From assembly GCF_000969985.1 (NCBI RefSeq), contig NZ_CP009526.1, positions 4,464,001 to 4,528,000 on the forward strand: a DNA stretch of 64,000 nt. Direction: 5' to 3'. The stretch's first letter is position 1, and each line of letters starts with the position of its first letter. The position numbers and the translations under genes were made by a program. The DNA is from Methanosarcina barkeri str. Wiesmoor. GTDB taxonomy: Archaea; Halobacteriota; Methanosarcinia; Methanosarcinales; Methanosarcinaceae. Shown piece after piece: positions 52,072 through 61,285 of the stretch. The notes beneath the pieces were generated by a model. The model did not search any database. It had not been told where the DNA came from and saw only the letters and a program-made list of their open reading frames with translations.

Positions 52072-52261
52072 TTATGTAGTCTGAATGAAGAGAACGTTTC
52101 CAGATATCACCTGCTGCTATCCCTTGAATCATTGTTGCCCAAGCAACAATAGAATGTCCTAAGCCTAAACCATGTCCAAATTCATGAGTAGCTACACTCT
52201 GAACATCAAACTTTCCAGATTCCCCATTTGAAGCGGTAGACCAAGCCTTATTACTGTTAAA
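52049..52261 (-). pseudogene. 5'-truncated matrixin-like zinc metallopeptidase
   Basis: Seventy codons with the full zinc-binding motif: FDVQSVATHEFGHGLGLGHS, i.e. HExGHxxGxxH, then ATMIQG with the expected Met-turn region and LHSDYINGIKSIY at the C-terminus. The N-terminal half, including signal peptide, is absent and a stop precedes residue 1. The Met-turn and motif show a matrixin-type protease that decayed by truncation. Confidence 0.72.
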
Positions 52262-52264
52262 TTA

Positions 52265-52700
52265 TATGTAAAAACTGTTAAATACATCGACAGGTTCGGG
52301 CGGATATGGAAAGCGCATCTGAACTCCATAAGTTATATTAACTTAATTTGTTATAAATTTATAGAGTGAAATGTGAAATTATGTTATTTTTATGTTATTT
52401 TGAATCTGAAATTGGCTATTCACCTTTGATTGTTCAAAAATTTATACAGAAATTATATTATAGGATGTAACGCCCTAACTCGCATTCAAAGATATACTGA
52501 AGCCAGAGAGCAAAATCGAAGTGATAGTTTGGGAGCTTGAAGTCGAATACCAAGAACTACATCTTCTGAGCAATGCGAAAAAATTGAATAATTAGCAAAA
52601 TGGATATATGCAGATCAGATGCATTTAGTGTGTAATAGCAAATCAACAAAAAAGAGGGCTTTAAACACTCGATTCTATGGGTTTTCAAGTATAAAATCAA
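52265..52700. other. Spacer with possible gene debris
   Basis: About 430 bp with no intact gene. ATACTGAAGCCAGAGAGCAA and the following frame (ILKPESKIEVIVWELEVEYQ) read like a protein fragment, not identified. CTTTAAACACTCG.TTCTA at 52660-52678 also occurs upstream of the third tRNA-like copy (61709-61727). Confidence 0.45.
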
Positions 52701-52773
52701 GTCTCGTTGGCTCAGCCCGATAGAGCTAGTGATTTGTAATCACTAGGTCGCGTGTTCAAATCACGCACGGGGT
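52701..52773 (+). tRNA. tRNA-Thr-like sequence (anticodon TGT), second copy, possibly a pseudogene
   Basis: Same cloverleaf as the gene at 49563 with changes: acceptor GTCTCGT/ACGGGGT now has two G-T wobble pairs at the end, D loop GATA for GGTA, and anticodon loop TTTGTAA. Anticodon, T arm and D stem are intact, so it can fold. Whether it is expressed is unclear. Confidence 0.6.
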
Positions 52774-52830
52774 TTTTACTATTTTTTGTTCAAAACACCT
52801 TTCAATTCTGTTTTCTTCAATGCTTAATGT

Positions 52831-52925
52831 ATTTATACAGACATAGTCCTAGATTTTTATTTCGTGCTATCAAGTCTCTTCTTTAAGCACGTTTTAAGGA
52901 ATTCTAGTATTCTTTTCGCTTTCCT
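52831..52925. repeat. Dispersed 95-bp repeat, copy 2 (paired with 50622)
   Basis: Second copy of the repeat described at 50622-50715, here only about 60 bp after the tRNA-Thr-like sequence. From here to 53350 there is no gene; a TATA-rich tract at 53100-53165 is the likely promoter of the PLP enzyme gene. Confidence 0.7.
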
Positions 52926-53350
52926 CATCATGCTCCTCGAATTAAATTGTCTGTATATAATTTATCAAAAACTAAAATATATAAAAATATTTTTTAGAGT
53001 AAAACTTCAAAACCCATCATATTGTCCTAATTTCCGTTAATGAATAATATTAAGGAAACAATATTCTTATTGATTTATCTATCCCCCTATTATCTAATTT
53101 TATATAACGGCGTGAAAACATTTAAATTAATTGACATAAAAAACGGTTTATTTAAAATAATTTAAGGAGTTGTCTGCTTGGATAGGCCTTAAATATGCTT
53201 TCCATTAGGTAGCCAGTCCAACGCCTCGTTCCCGTTCAATTATGAGATCATTCAAAAGGGCCGTTCCTGTTTGGAAAAGAAAGGAAGATAAGCTGAAAGG
53301 CATGAATTGTCACGAATTTAGGGAAGAATAATTTAGGGGAGAATAAATGT

Positions 53351-54895
53351 ATGCATTCGCCAGAGAAATATCTAGAAGTACCACTTGATTTCAGTCCCGA
53401 AAAAATGAATAATTCTTTTGCGGAGTTCAAGCAGGATTATCCGGAGTTTGAAACAACGCACATTCTCGATGAGCTAAGGGACCTTGAGTATGCACGCTTG
53501 GACTGGCATGATCAAATATATCTGGATTATACAGGTGGAGGGCTATACGCTAATAGTCAGCTTCTCAAACATATGGAACTGCTTCGATGCAATGTTTTTG
53601 GGAATCCTCATTCTGAAAATCCGACTTCAATAGCTATGACAAAGCTTGTGGAACGGGCCAGAATTAAAATATTAAGCTTTTTTAATGCGTCTCCTGATGA
53701 ATATGTAGCTATTTTTACTCCCAATGCTACAGGTGCTCTCAGATTAGTAGGAGAAGCCTATCCGTTCGAAAAAGGAGATCGGTATTTGTTGACCGCAGAT
53801 AATCATAACTCCGTCAACGGCATTAGAGTTTTTGCAGAAAGTAAAGGAGCTTCCGTAAGCTACATTCCTATGATTTCCTCTGAGCTGAGAGTGGACGAAG
53901 AAAAGCTGGAGTTTTATCTTGACCAGGCCAGACCTGAGAGAAACAACCTGTTTGCTTATCCAGCTCAATCCAACTTTTCGGGAGTGCAGCATCCCCTGGA
54001 CTGGATTGAGAAAGCCCGGAAAAAAAACTGGGATGTCTTGCTGGATTCTGCTGCCTTCGTACCTACTAACCGCCTTGACTTGAGTCTATGGCACCCTGAT
54101 TTTGTCTCAATTTCATTTTACAAAATTTTTGGTTACCCGACTGGTCTCGGTTGTCTTATTGTCCGAAAAGATGCTTTGAATAAACTAAAAAGACCCTGGT
54201 TTTCCGGGGGTACTATCAGCATAGTTTCTGTCCAGAAAGAAAACTGGTATTGCCTTCATCAGAGCGCTGAAGCCTTTGAGGCTTTTGAAGACGGCACTGT
54301 CAATTATCTCAGCATACCTGCCCTGGAAATAGGATTGAAGCATATAGAAGGGATTGGTGTGGATGTCATTCACAAAAGAGTGATGTGCCTTACTGGCTGG
54401 CTGCTGGATAAGATGCAGTCTCTGGAGTATCCCAATGGTCAGGCTATAGTAAAGATTCATGGTCCGTCCGGACTTGAGAGGCGGGGAGGGATAATTGCTT
54501 TTAACCTCTACCATGCAGACGGAACGCCTTTTGATTGCCAGACAGTTCAGGAGGCTGCAAATAAGGCAGGTATTTCTTTAAGAACCGGCTGTTTCTGTAA
54601 TCCTGGAGACGGTGAAGTAAGCCATAATATCACCAGAAAAGAAATGGCTTCATGCTTTGAGAATTTGAAACCTTCCAGCAGATATCCCTATGGCTCAGAT
54701 TGCAAGAACCAGGAATCCTGCCTTGCTGTAAAAACTAAAATGTCAAGCATACGTGTATCGCTTGGTCTTGTGACAAACTTCTCAGACGTCTATCGATTTA
54801 TGAACTTCCTTCAAGGACTGATGTATGAACCGGAGATCAGAGTTCTGAAAGCAGAAAAGGTAAAGCGAAGAGTATTCCTGAACAGAGGACCATAA
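53351..54895 (+). CDS. Molybdenum-cofactor-sulfurase-like class V aminotransferase
   Basis: PLP enzyme of 514 aa related to NifS-type cysteine desulfurases and specifically to the N-terminal domain of MoCo sulfurases (ABA3/MOCOS). Hallmarks: IYLDYTGGGLYANSQLLKHM, FGNPHSENPTS, K258 in SFYKIFGYPTGLGCLIVRKD as the PLP lysine, and C414/C416 in LRTGCFCNPGDGE, the GCFCNPG sulfur-carrying loop. No C-terminal MOSC domain is present. AGGGGAG precedes the start. In eukaryotes this activity makes the sulfido-form of the molybdenum cofactor; in methanogens the target is unknown, and general sulfur transfer is equally possible. Confidence 0.85.
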   Translation: MHSPEKYLEVPLDFSPEKMNNSFAEFKQDYPEFETTHILDELRDLEYARLDWHDQIYLDYTGGGLYANSQLLKHMELLRCNVFGNPHSENPTSIAMTKLVERARIKILSFFNASPDEYVAIFTPNATGALRLVGEAYPFEKGDRYLLTADNHNSVNGIRVFAESKGASVSYIPMISSELRVDEEKLEFYLDQARPERNNLFAYPAQSNFSGVQHPLDWIEKARKKNWDVLLDSAAFVPTNRLDLSLWHPDFVSISFYKIFGYPTGLGCLIVRKDALNKLKRPWFSGGTISIVSVQKENWYCLHQSAEAFEAFEDGTVNYLSIPALEIGLKHIEGIGVDVIHKRVMCLTGWLLDKMQSLEYPNGQAIVKIHGPSGLERRGGIIAFNLYHADGTPFDCQTVQEAANKAGISLRTGCFCNPGDGEVSHNITRKEMASCFENLKPSSRYPYGSDCKNQESCLAVKTKMSSIRVSLGLVTNFSDVYRFMNFLQGLMYEPEIRVLKAEKVKRRVFLNRGP

Positions 54896-55134
54896 ATAAG
54901 AAGTGTACAAGAATATTTTTTCTGAATTATATGCATTCGCATTCAATTACTCAAAATGTGTCGCTTGAAATTGCCTGATGATAAATAATTTCTAAAAGAT
55001 TCGTTAGAGAGTTGATAAGCTTCTCTAAAAAATTAAGCACTTGATACTTCAGTACTTGATATTTCAGTACTTGCTTAAGTTTCCTATATTTCAGCAGAAA
55101 TTCACAACAAGTGGCAGATATTTGAGAGATAAGA

Positions 55135-57231
55135 ATGACTGCATCGAATAGTTGGAGAAAAACTGTAGTTTATACTGCATTAATACTCTGCCTGATCAGT
55201 TTTCTGTTGATAGTACATGCTGGATATGAGTATTATAGCAACAATACAGACGATAAAATTCTGGAAAAGGCAAAGGGAGATGCGTACAACAAAGCCAGCG
55301 TTGTTTTGGAAAATATATCGGGCGAACTTAATTCTACGAGCCTCCTGACTGACGGAATTGCAAAGGAACTGAGTTCTGGAAAACTGAAAAACGATTCCAT
55401 TATCAGGCAGCATATCCTGGATGAAATGGAGGGTAATCCAAATATTTTCAGCATTGTCATTGCTTATTCCCCTGCTTATTATGGGAAGCTTCATTCGCTT
55501 CATTTAAAAAAGAATGGTTCAAATATCCTGGAATTTCCAATCCTGTACGACTATACGAACAATAATGAAGAAACAACGGCCTGGTATACTAATGCCATGA
55601 AAAAGAAGTGTGGAGTCTGGAACCGGCCTTATTTCGGAGTGGCAGATGGTACCTATCTGATAGATTATTCAACTCCATTTTATCTTGCAGAATTCAAAAA
55701 CGGGAGCGAAGTTGCAGGAGTTGTGTGTGCAAGCCATTCTATTGAAGGAATAAGGACGCAGATAGGAAGCCTTGATCTTGGAAATACGGGTTACGGTTTT
55801 ATTTTCTCTGAGGAAGGATTGATCATTTCCTATCCTGTTCAGGATTATCTACTCAGAAATATTCACAAACTGGCAAAAGAAGATACCGAACTTAACCTTA
55901 TAGGCGAGAACATAAGCAAAAACATGACAGATCGAGTTGTAGAAAATGATCGGACAGGGCAATCTTCCTGGGTATTTTACAAAAATATCCGTTCTACAGA
56001 CTGGATACTGGGGACTGCCCTTCCTCAAGAAGAAATTTTGCTGAATAAAGATATAGAGCAGGATCGCTCTATTATCCAGGTCATGCTTTTAACTTTTGCC
56101 TTTTTATTCTTCCTGTCCCTATTTTTTGTCTCCATTTACAGGTATGACGATAGAAGTCTCTGGCTGTTAGCTCTTGTTTTTTCATCCCTCTGCATCCTGG
56201 GAATGGGCATCATTTGGCACTTTACTTTAAATGAATCGTCGATTGAAGTCGAGAATGGTAATATTGTTGTTTTCGACATAGCAGATGTTGAAACAGTACT
56301 GCTGAATTCCGATACGAACCCGAAAGCCTTCAGGATTCCCACGGGGGTCTTTATCCAGTCCATAGAGTTTTCGACTTCTAATGACATCACCATGACTGGG
56401 TATGTCTGGCAAAATATTTCAGGGCTGAGTGTTGAGAAGGCTTCGCCGAGATTTAGTTTCCCGGAATCAAAAGAAAGCACAGTTGAAAGAGACTATATGG
56501 ATGAGGACAAGAATATCGTAGGTTGGCGTTTCACGACTATTCTGCGCCAGCAATTCGATTATTCCAGATACCCATTTGACGAGGAAAATATATGGATTAA
56601 ATTCTGGAACAACACTTCTGAAGAAAGTGTTCTGGTTCCAGATTTTGATTCCTATGACAGCCTGTCTCCGGAAAAACTTATCGGCCTAGAAAACTCTCTC
56701 GTGCTTGAAGGCTGGAAGCCACAAAAAACTTTTTTCAGTTACAGGATGAATTCCTATAACACCAATTTTGGGGTAAAAGATTTTAAACATAGGAACTTAT
56801 CCGAGCTTTACTTCAACGTTGCTATCAAAAGAGACCTAAAGTCCCCATTTGTTTCCGACTTGCTACCCATAATAGTAGTAGCCATCCTTCTATTTGTGGT
56901 GCTTTTGATAACGACCAGGGAAGAAGAGAAAAATCAGTTCGGGTTTAAATCTTCGGGAGTCTTGACCTATTGTGCCTCTCTCTTTTTTGTTCTTATTGTT
57001 TCCCATGCCTCCCTCAGGGCTAAAATCCCTACGAATTGTATGATTTACCTTGAATATTTCTACCTTATACTGTATATGGCAATTCTAGGTGTATCTCTGA
57101 ATTCAATAGTATTTGCGTCCCATATGAATATCCCTTTTATTGATACAAAGGACAATCTGTATGTGAAAGTGCTTTACTGGCCTATAATTACGGGATTTCT
57201 GTTGATTATTACGCTCCTGAATTTCTATTGA
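55135..57231 (+). CDS. Cache sensor fused to pentameric ligand-gated ion channel-like domain
   Basis: Membrane protein of 698 aa. Residues 12-32 are a membrane helix; about 35-300 a Cache-type extracellular sensor (TTAWYTNAMKKKCGVWNRPY, DYSTPFYLAEFKNGSEVAGV, GNTGYGFIFSEEGLIISYP). Two helices follow (about 310-365). Residues 370-575 resemble the extracellular beta domain of Cys-loop-type channels, with DYSRYPFDEENIWIKFW matching the region before the Pro-loop, and PFVSDLLPIIVVAILLFVV as M1. Three more helices fit M2 (VLTYCASLFFVLIVSHASL), M3 (NCMIYLEYFYLILYMAILGV) and the C-terminal M4. No kinase, HAMP or signalling domain. The channel assignment is by pattern, not proven. Confidence 0.68.
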   Translation: MTASNSWRKTVVYTALILCLISFLLIVHAGYEYYSNNTDDKILEKAKGDAYNKASVVLENISGELNSTSLLTDGIAKELSSGKLKNDSIIRQHILDEMEGNPNIFSIVIAYSPAYYGKLHSLHLKKNGSNILEFPILYDYTNNNEETTAWYTNAMKKKCGVWNRPYFGVADGTYLIDYSTPFYLAEFKNGSEVAGVVCASHSIEGIRTQIGSLDLGNTGYGFIFSEEGLIISYPVQDYLLRNIHKLAKEDTELNLIGENISKNMTDRVVENDRTGQSSWVFYKNIRSTDWILGTALPQEEILLNKDIEQDRSIIQVMLLTFAFLFFLSLFFVSIYRYDDRSLWLLALVFSSLCILGMGIIWHFTLNESSIEVENGNIVVFDIADVETVLLNSDTNPKAFRIPTGVFIQSIEFSTSNDITMTGYVWQNISGLSVEKASPRFSFPESKESTVERDYMDEDKNIVGWRFTTILRQQFDYSRYPFDEENIWIKFWNNTSEESVLVPDFDSYDSLSPEKLIGLENSLVLEGWKPQKTFFSYRMNSYNTNFGVKDFKHRNLSELYFNVAIKRDLKSPFVSDLLPIIVVAILLFVVLLITTREEEKNQFGFKSSGVLTYCASLFFVLIVSHASLRAKIPTNCMIYLEYFYLILYMAILGVSLNSIVFASHMNIPFIDTKDNLYVKVLYWPIITGFLLIITLLNFY

Positions 57232-57439
57232 TGGATTAATTTTATTTGGAAACTGATATCGTTATCCAATTTCCTCAGTAATAATTGCCCCATATTTATT
57301 ACATAAGTAGAAAACAGGAAAGTCGGGATCAGGCTCTTTATCATCTTAGAACAGAATCATGCCAGGAGTAAGATCCATATAGTGGGCTGTTTTTGCTGAA
57401 AGGCTTATCTCTCTTCCCTCTTCGGGGGATTAAGTGCAA

Positions 57440-57658
57440 ATGTGTTTTGCATTCTTCTTTTGTAGCTATTGTTACAAAAGATGAAAGCAATACCACAGCT
57501 ATAGAACCTGCTCAAACAACAATAAACAGTAACTAAAGCGATAATGTGAGCAAGATTGCAAGTAAAGCAGTTGTAAAATAACCAAAATTTCCTGGATTTG
57601 GGATAATTATTGAAGTTACTGCCTACTACGTGTATTTTTGTATATAATTAAAGAAAAA
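57440..57658 (+). pseudogene. Ghost of a PGF-CTERM surface protein
   Basis: One frame reads SSFVAIVTKDESNTTAIEPA, QTTINSN, stop, SDNVSKIASKAVVK, stop, PKFPGFGIIIEVTAYYVYF, CI, stop, LKKNKRN. Signal-like start, Thr/Asn-rich linker, PGFG followed by a hydrophobic stretch and basic tail match a PGF-CTERM protein with three stops. The flanking spacer (57232-57439 and 57659-57899) shows nothing else. Confidence 0.55.
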
Positions 57659-57911
57659 TAAACGTAATATGAATCATGGCCAGGTAATCGGAAGAATTAA
57701 TTAAGTCTGGCAAGCCGGTATATTTACCTTATTATTCCAGATTTAAAATATATTTTCTACTTGTTTTCCCGATACCTGTTTAACTATGAGAGCATTGGAA
57801 AAGTAAACTTTCCTTTCTTTTTTCTATTTATTCTAATCTTTTAATACAAATAGGGAACAATGATAATATTAAGGCTTATTTGTTAAAGGTTAGATAAATT
57901 TGGGGGGAATA

Positions 57912-60344
57912 ATGAGGACTAAAGAAGAGCTATGTTCAATAAGTTTACCTTCAACGTTTTTGATTTTCATTTTCTTAGTTTCCATATCAACTACTGCATC
58001 AGCAAGGGAAATTACAGTAGATGATAATTCAGGAGCTGATTTCATATCAATTCAGGAAGCTGTGAATAACTCTATAGCAGGGGACATAATAATCGTGAAG
58101 CCTGGAACTTATACTGAAAACGTTCTTGTTAATGTAAAAGGTCTAACTATTAGGTCAGAATCAAACAATGGCGATGCGCAGGTAATACCGCTGAATGAAA
58201 GTGTAAGTACTTTTCTGATAACAGCTAATAGCACAACGATCAGGGGTTTAAATATAACAGGAGCCAGTAAAAATCATGGTAAAAATGCGATCTTTGTTTA
58301 TAGCGATATGAATAATGTGACAGGTAATACCATTGAAAACGGTTCTATTATTTTGGGATCCCACGTACCAGACAATTTAACAATCATCTTTCATGGTGAT
58401 ATGAATAATGTGACAGGTAATACCATTGAAAACGGTTCTATTATTTTGGGATCCGAGCTATCAGGCAATTTAATAGCCGAAAATAAAATTTCTAACGGCG
58501 AAGGTGTACATATTTCCTGCTGTGGAAGAAATAATACAGTATTAGGTAATACGATCTCAAATTGTTCCACTGGCATCTATGCATATGATCAGAAAGTAGA
58601 TATTCGTAATAACAGGATTAATAACTGCGATTATGGGATTAGGCTTGCGATGTCAAGTTCAGGAATTGACAATAATACAATATTAAACTGTGATGTAGGG
58701 ATTCATTTAGATGATGCCTGTATTGGTGTTGAAATTATCAATAACACGATAATTTCCAGTGCAGAATGCGGGATTACTGATCTGTACGATGAAGGTGGTA
58801 AACGGATCTACAACAATTACTTTAATAACACTGTAAACGTAAGGCTTGGAGCTGGCAGAGGGAATACCTGGAACAGTTCGCTTACTCAAGGTACTAACAT
58901 TGTCGGAGGCCCTTATATTGGAGGAAACTTCTGGGCAAAACCCGATGGAACCGGATTTTCTCAGATCTGTGCGGATTTGGATGGAAATGGGATTGGAGAC
59001 CTGTCTTATAAAGTCTATGAGGATCCTTATAACGTCCATGAGGACAAGTTCGACTATTTACCTCTTGTATCTATGTCCAGTCTGCAAAATTCGGTTACTC
59101 CAACTGCTAACTTTACAGCCAGTCTCACTAATGGGTCTGCACCCCTTGTTGTCAAGTTTACAGACCTTTCGAAAAACGCAGTTGTGTGGGACTGGGACTT
59201 TGATGGTGATGGGGTATCAGATTCCACAAAACAAAATCCTGTATATGCGTACAAGACTTCAGGAAACTATACCGTTAATTTGACAGTTAGCAATGGAATC
59301 AATACTAGTTTCAAACTTGTTAACATAACTGTTGGAAAGAGAGTTTCATCCACGTGGCCATTTGTATACATCACAAATAACGGTGCATTCTCTGTAATTG
59401 ACACAGCCACAGGAATAGTTATAACATCTGTGAAAGTAGGACGTGGCCCTGAAGGAATTGCAGTCATACCTAATGGAAAAACGGCATATGTGGCGAACTC
59501 TCGGGACAACAATGTTTCTGTGATTGATACTACAACAAATACCGTTATAGCTACAGTAAATGTAGGACGTGACCCTTCTGAAGTTGCAGTTACACCGGAT
59601 GGAACAAAGGTATATGTGACGAACTATAACAGCAATAATGTTTCTGTAATTGACACAGCCACTAATACTGTTATAGCTACTATGCCTGTAGAAAGTGGCC
59701 CTTCTGGAGTCGCAATAAGTCCAGATGGAACAAAGGTATATGTGACTAACTATAACAGCAACACTACCTCTGTAATTGACACAGCAACAAACAAGGTTAA
59801 AGCTACAATAAATGTAGGCGAACATCCTTGGGGAGTTGCAGTAAGTCCAGATGGAACAAAGGTGTATGTGACAACCTACTACGATGTCTCTGTAATTGAT
59901 ACAGCTACAAATACCGTTACAGCTAAGGTGGATGTAAGAAGAAGACCTCATGAAATTGTAGTCAATACAGCAGGAACAAAAGTATATGTGGCTGGCGGAG
60001 ATGGCTTTGTCTCTGTAATTGATACAGTTACGAGAAAAGTTATAACCAGAGTGAATGTAGGAAAGGACACTGAAGGAGTTGCGGTCACACCTAATGGAAA
60101 AAAGGTATATGTGGTAACCAGGGGCAGTTATGAGATCAATTATAGCAACACTATCTCTGTAATTGATACTTCAAACGATACTGTCTCAGCAACAGTGGAT
60201 ATCGAGGTTTCTCCCGGGGGACTTGCAATCATCCCAGATCCAGAATCAGTATTTCCAGTAGCTAATTTCAGCAGCAATGTCAGTGAAGGTTTTACACATC
60301 TCTCAGTTCAGTTTATTGACAACTCAGAAAACGCAACCGAATGA
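57912..60344 (+). CDS. Secreted beta-helix, PKD and beta-propeller surface protein
   Basis: Exported protein of about 810 aa from ATG (57912) with GGGGGG upstream. Signal peptide FLIFIFLVSISTTASA; residues 20-380 a right-handed beta-helix of NosD/PbH1 type (FISIQEAVNNSIAGDIIIVK, repeated NNVTGNTIENGS); PKD domain (VVWDWDFDGDGVSDSTKQNP); residues 480-770 a YVTN/NHL beta-propeller of about seven units (DGTKVYVTNYNSNNVSVIDT). A second PKD starts (VANFSSNVSEGF) and is cut by TGA at 60342. The frame remains open for 50 more PKD-like codons to 60497 (NWDFGDNTCSTAKNTLHTYN). A 57-bp exact direct duplication (58306 and 58399) lies in the beta-helix part. Confidence 0.87.
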   Translation: MRTKEELCSISLPSTFLIFIFLVSISTTASAREITVDDNSGADFISIQEAVNNSIAGDIIIVKPGTYTENVLVNVKGLTIRSESNNGDAQVIPLNESVSTFLITANSTTIRGLNITGASKNHGKNAIFVYSDMNNVTGNTIENGSIILGSHVPDNLTIIFHGDMNNVTGNTIENGSIILGSELSGNLIAENKISNGEGVHISCCGRNNTVLGNTISNCSTGIYAYDQKVDIRNNRINNCDYGIRLAMSSSGIDNNTILNCDVGIHLDDACIGVEIINNTIISSAECGITDLYDEGGKRIYNNYFNNTVNVRLGAGRGNTWNSSLTQGTNIVGGPYIGGNFWAKPDGTGFSQICADLDGNGIGDLSYKVYEDPYNVHEDKFDYLPLVSMSSLQNSVTPTANFTASLTNGSAPLVVKFTDLSKNAVVWDWDFDGDGVSDSTKQNPVYAYKTSGNYTVNLTVSNGINTSFKLVNITVGKRVSSTWPFVYITNNGAFSVIDTATGIVITSVKVGRGPEGIAVIPNGKTAYVANSRDNNVSVIDTTTNTVIATVNVGRDPSEVAVTPDGTKVYVTNYNSNNVSVIDTATNTVIATMPVESGPSGVAISPDGTKVYVTNYNSNTTSVIDTATNKVKATINVGEHPWGVAVSPDGTKVYVTTYYDVSVIDTATNTVTAKVDVRRRPHEIVVNTAGTKVYVAGGDGFVSVIDTVTRKVITRVNVGKDTEGVAVTPNGKKVYVVTRGSYEINYSNTISVIDTSNDTVSATVDIEVSPGGLAIIPDPESVFPVANFSSNVSEGFTHLSVQFIDNSENATE

Positions 60345-60497
60345 AACTGGGACTTTGGAGACAACACATGTTCAACAGCTAAAAACACTTTACATACTTA
60401 TAATAAAACAGAGAAATATAACATCAGCTTAACAGTAAAGAATGCTATGGGAAGTAACACTAAAACTATGTCTGGATGTATTATAGCCAAAAAATGA
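60345..60497 (+). pseudogene. Separated C-terminal PKD segment behind a premature stop
   Basis: In the same frame as the upstream gene, after a TGA where family members have Trp (E-W-N-WDFGD), the sequence continues NWDFGDNTCSTAKNTLHTYN, KTEKYNISLTVKNAMGSNTK and ends GCIIAKK, stop. The strongest explanation is a TGG to TGA mutation. The spacer after it, to 60921, has no gene. Confidence 0.75.
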
Positions 60498-60921
60498 ACT
60501 TCTAATCAGAAAAAAATAATTAAAAAAATTGGGACTAAAGAGGAGTGGAAAATCCATTTGTTCGTGGAATTGCTCTGACAAGTAATTAAGCAGAGGACAT
60601 TTAATGAAGTGCCAAAACTATAGTCCTTCTATTATATCTAAGCCTGTCTGATGTCTAGTCTGTCTGGAATATTGTTGCTATTTGGAACAGCTTAAGTAAT
60701 TATTAGTTGCCCCAGATATGGAGCTGTCTGATTCGTCTAAGTTAGTTTCTACTCTTAAAGGTACTTCCCCACCCGTGATAAATATAAAAAGGAAGGCAAA
60801 AACGGTTGAACATCTTGGACGGCAGGGCATATCAAAACAATATAAACCAAATACCCATATTAGCAACATCCAGAAAGCTTTAATTTAAGATATAGTTTTC
60901 AACAAGTTTTTCATATAGTTG

Positions 60922-61243
60922 TGGCCGAAATGTAATTAGTCTTTACTTTGCTATTGATATCGATTGTCTTTAAGTCTTTGAGCTTAGTAAGGTTCCTGGA
61001 GATTGTACTTTCTGAAATTTGTAAATGATCAGCTCAATTGCCTCATCATTTGAGTTGTTCCACTGCACCACAAAGAATATACACCATTGAAAGACACAGA
61101 CCAACCAACAAAGCGCAAGCCAGTTGATTTTTTGGGTCTCCGCTTAGTAAAACGATGGCAGAAAGACATATACCTATGATACATAAAATTAATATGTTTA
61201 ATATAGTTCTAAATATAGTTCTAAATACAGTATTTATCTTCAT
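60922..61243 (-). pseudogene. Small membrane protein frame and helix-turn-helix remnant
   Basis: 61046-61243 reads as a 65-residue protein with two membrane helices (ILNILILCIIGICLSAIVLL and NQLACALLVGLCLSMVYI). Just downstream, in another frame, the text DHLQISESTISRNLTKLKDL then KTIDINSKVKTNYISA looks like the recognition part of a winged-helix regulator. The two may be the broken pieces of one membrane-bound regulator, or the small frame may be a gene by itself. Not resolvable by eye. Confidence 0.42.
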
Positions 61244-61285
61244 GGTTTATGCCTTCTTGCGACGATCTTGAAATGCCGGTAAACT

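Noticed and set aside
60342-60344. TGA as recoded selenocysteine or pyrrolysine codon
   Set aside because: The expected residue is Trp, Methanosarcina is not known to use selenocysteine, and pyrrolysine is encoded by TAG.
60678-60869. 63-codon minus-strand frame
   Set aside because: No ribosome site, no resemblance to a family, and mixed hydrophobic/Cys composition typical of chance frames.
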